From Litorihabitans aurantiacus (GTDB lineage: Bacteria > Actinomycetota > Actinomycetes > Actinomycetales > Beutenbergiaceae), in the NCBI RefSeq assembly GCF_030161595.1, contig NZ_BSUM01000002.1, positions 1-42,125 of the forward strand: DNA of 42,125 nt, given 5' to 3'. Positions 38,593 through 42,125 of the stretch are shown here, piece after piece. Each line of letters begins with the position of its first letter. Positions within the stretch are counted from its first letter, which is position 1. Below the pieces are notes generated by a model, which saw only the letters and a program-made list of their open reading frames with translations, had not been told where the DNA came from and searched no databases. Made by a program: the position numbers and the translations under genes.

Positions 38593-39300
38593 GTGGTTCC
38601 CGCTCCTCTGGTTGCGGAGCTGCGGGCCGCTCAGCAGGGCCTGGTTCGGCTGACGGACGCGGACATCACCGAGTTCTTTCGGTCAATGGACCTGCGCCGA
38701 CCGGAGCAGACCCGCGATCTGCTGATCGAGTTCGTCGCGCTGCTCGTCGCGCAGAACGGTCTGGCGGGTGCTGCTGCAGCGGCGGACTGGTTCGAGGAGG
38801 CGCGGGAGGCGGAGCGGGTGCCGGGCACGTACCGTGCCGGGCCTGCCGACCTCGCGCTTGAGGACGACGTCGAGTCGGCCGTGCGCTACTCGGCTGGCCA
38901 CCTGTGGTCGCCGACGCCTGAGCTCATGCTGCCGTCGATGCTCAAGGAGGTCTCGAAGCTGGTGCTTGCGCCGGCTCGGGAGACGGTCGTGCGGTCGTCC
39001 GAGGACGACCGCCGAGCAGTTGGCTGGCAGCGCGTGACGCGTGCTGGGTCGTGCAAGTTCTGCCGGATGCTCGCCTCGCGGGGCGCGGTGTACCGGGAGC
39101 GCACGGTCGACTTCGCGGCGCACGGCTTCTGCGGCTGCGCCGCGATCCCGTCGTGGGACCAGGACGCCCCCGAGGTCGACGTCCGCGCCTACTCAGCGTC
39201 GGCGCGCACCGCGGGCATGACGCCTACCCAGAGGGCCGCGCACGACGCGCGCGTGCGCCGCTACGTCGCCCAGATGGACGACCCCGCCGACCGTACGTAG
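38593..39300 (+). CDS. MuF-like head protein
   Basis: A 235-residue protein from GTG 38593. Helical N-terminal half, then SCKFCRMLASRGAVYRERTV and AAHGFCGCAAIPSWDQDAPE, the Cys/His pattern of phage Mu F-like head morphogenesis proteins. It lies between portal and scaffold genes, as is usual in siphophages. Its exact biochemical role is not settled for the family. Confidence 0.78.
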   Translation: MVPAPLVAELRAAQQGLVRLTDADITEFFRSMDLRRPEQTRDLLIEFVALLVAQNGLAGAAAAADWFEEAREAERVPGTYRAGPADLALEDDVESAVRYSAGHLWSPTPELMLPSMLKEVSKLVLAPARETVVRSSEDDRRAVGWQRVTRAGSCKFCRMLASRGAVYRERTVDFAAHGFCGCAAIPSWDQDAPEVDVRAYSASARTAGMTPTQRAAHDARVRRYVAQMDDPADRT

Positions 39301-39404
39301 GTCGAACCACACGCTTCCTGCCGCACGGCAGGGGACCACTGATCCGCCTACCGCGTCGGCCCGCATGGGCCGCCGTGGCGATCCCGCACGGGAGGAACCA
39401 CCAG

Positions 39405-40033
39405 ATGAGCCGCACCACGATCACCCAGACGCGCACCGACCGCGACGGCCTGGCCGTCATCGGTCGCACGCTGCACGACCTGCGCGGCATCCGCTTCGCC
39501 GAGGGCGAGGGCGGCGCTGCGCCGGCCGACCCCGCGGCCCCAGCGGACCCTGCCGCCCCCGGTGACCCCGCAGCTCCCGCCGAGCCCGCCGCCCCCGCAG
39601 AGACGGACTGGAAGGCGGAGGCGCGCAAGTGGGAGGCGCGGGCCAAGGAGAACTCCACGGCAGCTGCACGGCTGGCTGAGTTCGAGGAGGCCGGCAAGAC
39701 CGAGGCGCAGAAGGTCGCTGACCGTCTCGCCGCGGCGGAGAAGGAGCGCGACGACCTCAAGGCCGAGCGCGATTCCCTCGCCAGCGAGAGGCAGATCGCG
39801 ACGTGGAAGGCCGCCGTGTCGAAGGACACCGGCGTCCCCGTCGAGGTGCTGTCGGGCACCACCGAGGAGACGATCAAGGCGCACGCCGAGCTCGTCAAGC
39901 CGCTCATCAAGACGAAGCCCGAGCCGCCCCGCTCCCCCGCACTCTCGCGGGCGAACGGAGGCGAGGGCATCACCCCCACCACTTCCCCGGCCTCGGCACC
40001 CTGCGGGCTGCCTACGCCGACACCTCCCGTTAG
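39405..40033 (+). CDS. Capsid scaffold protein, full gene (right copy; frame broken near its end)
   Basis: ATG 39405 after ribosome site GGAGGAA. The N-terminus MSRTTITQTRTDRDGLAVIG precedes the Ala/Pro repeat and coiled coil described for the left copy. Here the C run at 39985-39988 has four C instead of five, so the frame leaves the true end (TAG 40031-40033) and runs as nonsense into the capsid gene. In the left copy the end is intact. Corrected length is about 209 residues. Confidence 0.75.
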
Positions 40034-40041
40034 GAGCCATC

Positions 40042-40986
40042 ATGGCTGTCACTCTCGCTCAGGCAGCGCTGCTGTCGGAGACCCAGCTCCAGCGCGGCGT
40101 CGTCGAGACGTTCGTCCAGGAGTCGTCCATCCTCGACCGGCTGCCCCTCATGAACATCGAGGGCAACGCCTACGCCTACAACCGTGAGGCGACGCTTCCC
40201 GGCGTCGCGTTCCGGTCGGTCAACGAGGCGTACACCGAGTCGACCGGCACCGTCGTGCAGGCGACCGAGTCGCTCGTCATCCTCGGTGGCGACGCCGACG
40301 TGGACCGCTTCATCGTCCAGACCCGTGGCGACCTCAACGACCAGCGGGCGATCCAGACCCGTCTCAAGGTCAAGGCCGCGTCCTACAAGTTCCAGGACGC
40401 GTTCTTCAACGGCGACGTCGCGGTCGACCCGAAGGGCTTCGACGGACTCAAGAAGCGCCTCACCGGTGCCCAGGTCATCGACGCCGCCACCAACGGCCTC
40501 GGTCCGGTCGCCGGCGGCCACGACTTCTTCGACGCGCTCGACGCGCTCATCGGAGCGGTCCCCGGCCTCGAGGGCAGCAACGGCGCGATCTACGCCAACC
40601 GCGCCGTCCAGGCCCGCATCATCTCGAGCCTGCGCCGTCTCGGCGGTGCCGACTTCGTGAACGAGTCGCTCACGAACAAGCGCGTCCTCACCTACAACGG
40701 CATCCCCGTCCTCGACCCCGGCCTCACCGCCGCGGGTGCGGCTGTCCTGCCGCTGACCGAGACGCAGGGCACCTCGACCGCCTCGTCCTCGATCTACGCC
40801 GTCCGCTTCGGCGAGGACGAGACCGACCAGGGCGTCACTGGCCTCACCAACGGCGGCGTCCAGGTCGACGACCTGGGCCAGCTGCAGGAGAAGCCGGCCT
40901 ACCGCACCCGCATCGAGTTCTACTGCGGGCTCGCGACGTTCGGGGGCCGAGCCGCCGCTCGCCTCCGTGGCATCACCGCCTCCTGA
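40042..40986 (+). CDS. Major capsid protein (second copy in the overlap)
   Basis: Identical in translation to the gene at 534-1478. It is the same locus seen twice, not a duplicated gene. Confidence 0.88.
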   Translation: MAVTLAQAALLSETQLQRGVVETFVQESSILDRLPLMNIEGNAYAYNREATLPGVAFRSVNEAYTESTGTVVQATESLVILGGDADVDRFIVQTRGDLNDQRAIQTRLKVKAASYKFQDAFFNGDVAVDPKGFDGLKKRLTGAQVIDAATNGLGPVAGGHDFFDALDALIGAVPGLEGSNGAIYANRAVQARIISSLRRLGGADFVNESLTNKRVLTYNGIPVLDPGLTAAGAAVLPLTETQGTSTASSSIYAVRFGEDETDQGVTGLTNGGVQVDDLGQLQEKPAYRTRIEFYCGLATFGGRAAARLRGITAS

Positions 40987-41001
40987 TCGAAGGGAACCCT
41001 C

Positions 41002-41313
41002 ATGGCTACCACCACGAGCAAGACCACGCTGGACGCGGACGTCACCAAGCCGTCGAACACGGCCCCCGGTGACGGCCCGGCCGACACGACCGACCCGACC
41101 GAGACGGCCGTGTCTGTCACTCCGCAGCCGAACGACGAGGCGATGAAGGTCGGGACCGTCAACGCGGTCAAGCCCGGCCCGAAGGTCACGCGACCGCGTG
41201 TCGACAAGTCGAAGAGTCGCGTCGAGACCTACGACGCGGTCCGCCCCGACGGGACGGTCGTGACCGTCACGCACGACATCGACACGGGCGAGACGTCGAC
41301 TGCCGAGAAGTGA
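41002..41313 (+). CDS. Small disordered head-region protein (second copy in the overlap)
   Basis: Same gene as 1494-1805, read again through the overlap. The hairpin after it recurs at 41324-41349. Confidence 0.7.
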   Translation: MATTTSKTTLDADVTKPSNTAPGDGPADTTDPTETAVSVTPQPNDEAMKVGTVNAVKPGPKVTRPRVDKSKSRVETYDAVRPDGTVVTVTHDIDTGETSTAEK

Positions 41314-41395
41314 CCTCTCGAGGCCCGACTCGCCACCCCGCGAGTCGGGTCTCGCAGGCCCGCAGCACACTCATGAGCGGAACCGGAGGCCACTG

Positions 41396-41842
41396 ATGAC
41401 GACTCCCTACGCGACCGTCGAAGACCTTCGCGACGTTTGGCCGGCGCTCTCGTCAGACGCTGCACAGGTGACTCGGGCGCAGGCGCTCCTCCGGGACGCA
41501 ACCGCGAGGATCGACGCCTACGGCCCCGCTGAGCGACTCGTTCCAACAGGTCCCGGCGTTGCTACCTCGACCCGGAGCGAGGCCGATCTCGCGATCCGGC
41601 GGATGATCTGTCGCGAGATGGTCTTGAACGTCCTGGCGAACGACGGCACCCCCGGCGTCACGAACGAGACCTCAAGTCGGTCTCTTGGGCCGTTCAGCGA
41701 GTCGCGGACGTTCACGTTCGACGCCCCTGGGCGGACGCTCACTCTGACGAGGGAGCACAAACGACTCCTCCGCCCCCGACGTCAGCGCGCGTACTCCGTC
41801 AGTCTCTACCCCCGACCGGTGAACAGGCGGGGGAGACCCTGA
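41396..41842 (+). CDS. Head-tail connector protein, intact copy
   Basis: This 148-residue version has five G at the run near 41829 and ends at TGA 41840-41842, overlapping the next ATG. It is the credible form of the gene described at 1888-2333. Confidence 0.78.
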   Translation: MTTPYATVEDLRDVWPALSSDAAQVTRAQALLRDATARIDAYGPAERLVPTGPGVATSTRSEADLAIRRMICREMVLNVLANDGTPGVTNETSSRSLGPFSESRTFTFDAPGRTLTLTREHKRLLRPRRQRAYSVSLYPRPVNRRGRP

Positions 41843-42125
41843 TGCTCGACGTCATCGTCGCCTCTGGACAGCCGCTCTACCCCGAGCTCAACGTCCAACG
41901 CCTCGAATCGTGGATGACGCCCCACGTCGTCTGGGTTCGAGACCTCCTCTCTCGAGGCGGGATGGGATCGCAGTACCTCGCAAGGCGGGACGTTCGAGGC
42001 TTTGCCAGCGACGAGCAGAAGGTGGTCAAGACGGCGACGGGCGTCGAGGTCATCTCCTCCGGCGCGGTGACGGTCGACTTCGACGAGCAGATCCCGATTG
42101 GGTCGCTCGTGACGGTCTGGCCCGG
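41842..42125 (+). CDS. Head-tail joining protein, 5' part cut by the window edge
   Basis: Same gene as 2333-2707, with about 94 residues visible before the right edge. Confidence 0.65.
   Translation, partial: MLDVIVASGQPLYPELNVQRLESWMTPHVVWVRDLLSRGGMGSQYLARRDVRGFASDEQKVVKTATGVEVISSGAVTVDFDEQIPIGSLVTVWP

Larger units (their letters stand above)
39510..42125. repeat. Right copy of the terminal overlap
   Basis: This is the same sequence as 1-2616, differing only in two homopolymer lengths (four C near 39988, five G near 41829). It marks the point where the circular unit repeats. Confidence 0.93.

Noticed and set aside
534-40986. Two capsid genes as a real duplication
   Set aside because: The flanking sequence is also identical to both window edges, so this is one locus seen twice.
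1-42125. Insertion sequences or transposases
   Set aside because: I found no transposase-like protein or paired terminal inverted repeats with target duplications.

Overview
The window is the complete genome of a temperate siphovirus (lambdoid layout) of a high-G+C actinobacterium, read slightly more than once round. Positions 1-2616 recur at 39510-42125, so the unit is about 39.5 kb and circular or circularly permuted. An actinobacterial, probably Micrococcales, host is inferred from the very G+C-rich codon use, the frequent GTG starts overlapping upstream stops, an attP core that copies the 3' part of a tRNA-Arg(ACG) gene, and the wall-type repeats of a secreted M23 protein.

Layout, starting from packaging: HNH nuclease, small and large terminase, portal, MuF-like protein, scaffold, major capsid protein (35.0-42.1 kb, continuing at 1-1.5 kb); connector and tail genes with a -1 frameshift tail chaperone pair, tape measure, distal tail and three large tip proteins (1.9-13.7 kb); lysis genes (M15-like endolysin, coiled-coil/membrane protein, collagen-like membrane protein, holin; 13.7-15.9 kb); accessory genes (secreted M23 protein, decayed gene, HigB toxin with a HigA-ImmA/IrrE fusion, two HTH proteins; 16.0-20.4 kb); integrase (minus strand) and attP with paired arm repeats (20.3-22.0 kb); an accessory and immunity block (ImmA/IrrE peptidase plus membrane protein, Abi_2/AbiF-family protein behind a terminator-ending leader RNA, a third ImmA/IrrE peptidase, repressor, and a divergent Cro-like gene; 22.0-26.4 kb); then a long rightward early operon of small proteins, a replication initiator carrying iterons, and a DnaB-like helicase (26.4-34.6 kb), followed by a tRNA-Leu(CAG).

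The genes form a normal lytic/lysogenic circuit: repressor and Cro-like protein face each other across an operator region, early genes lead to replication, and late genes form one rightward block. Three defence or addiction-type modules sit between lysis and early genes, where lysogeny-expressed cargo is expected.

Several genes are broken by an apparent single missing base, mostly in C or G runs (connector copy 1, scaffold copy 2, holin, terminase large subunit and others). The two copies of the terminal overlap disagree at exactly two such runs, and in each case the longer run restores the gene. These breaks are therefore probably sequence errors, not biology.

The most interesting items are the Abi_2 gene with its structured leader, the HigB/HigA-ImmA fusion, the attP architecture, and helically phased iterons inside the replication gene.
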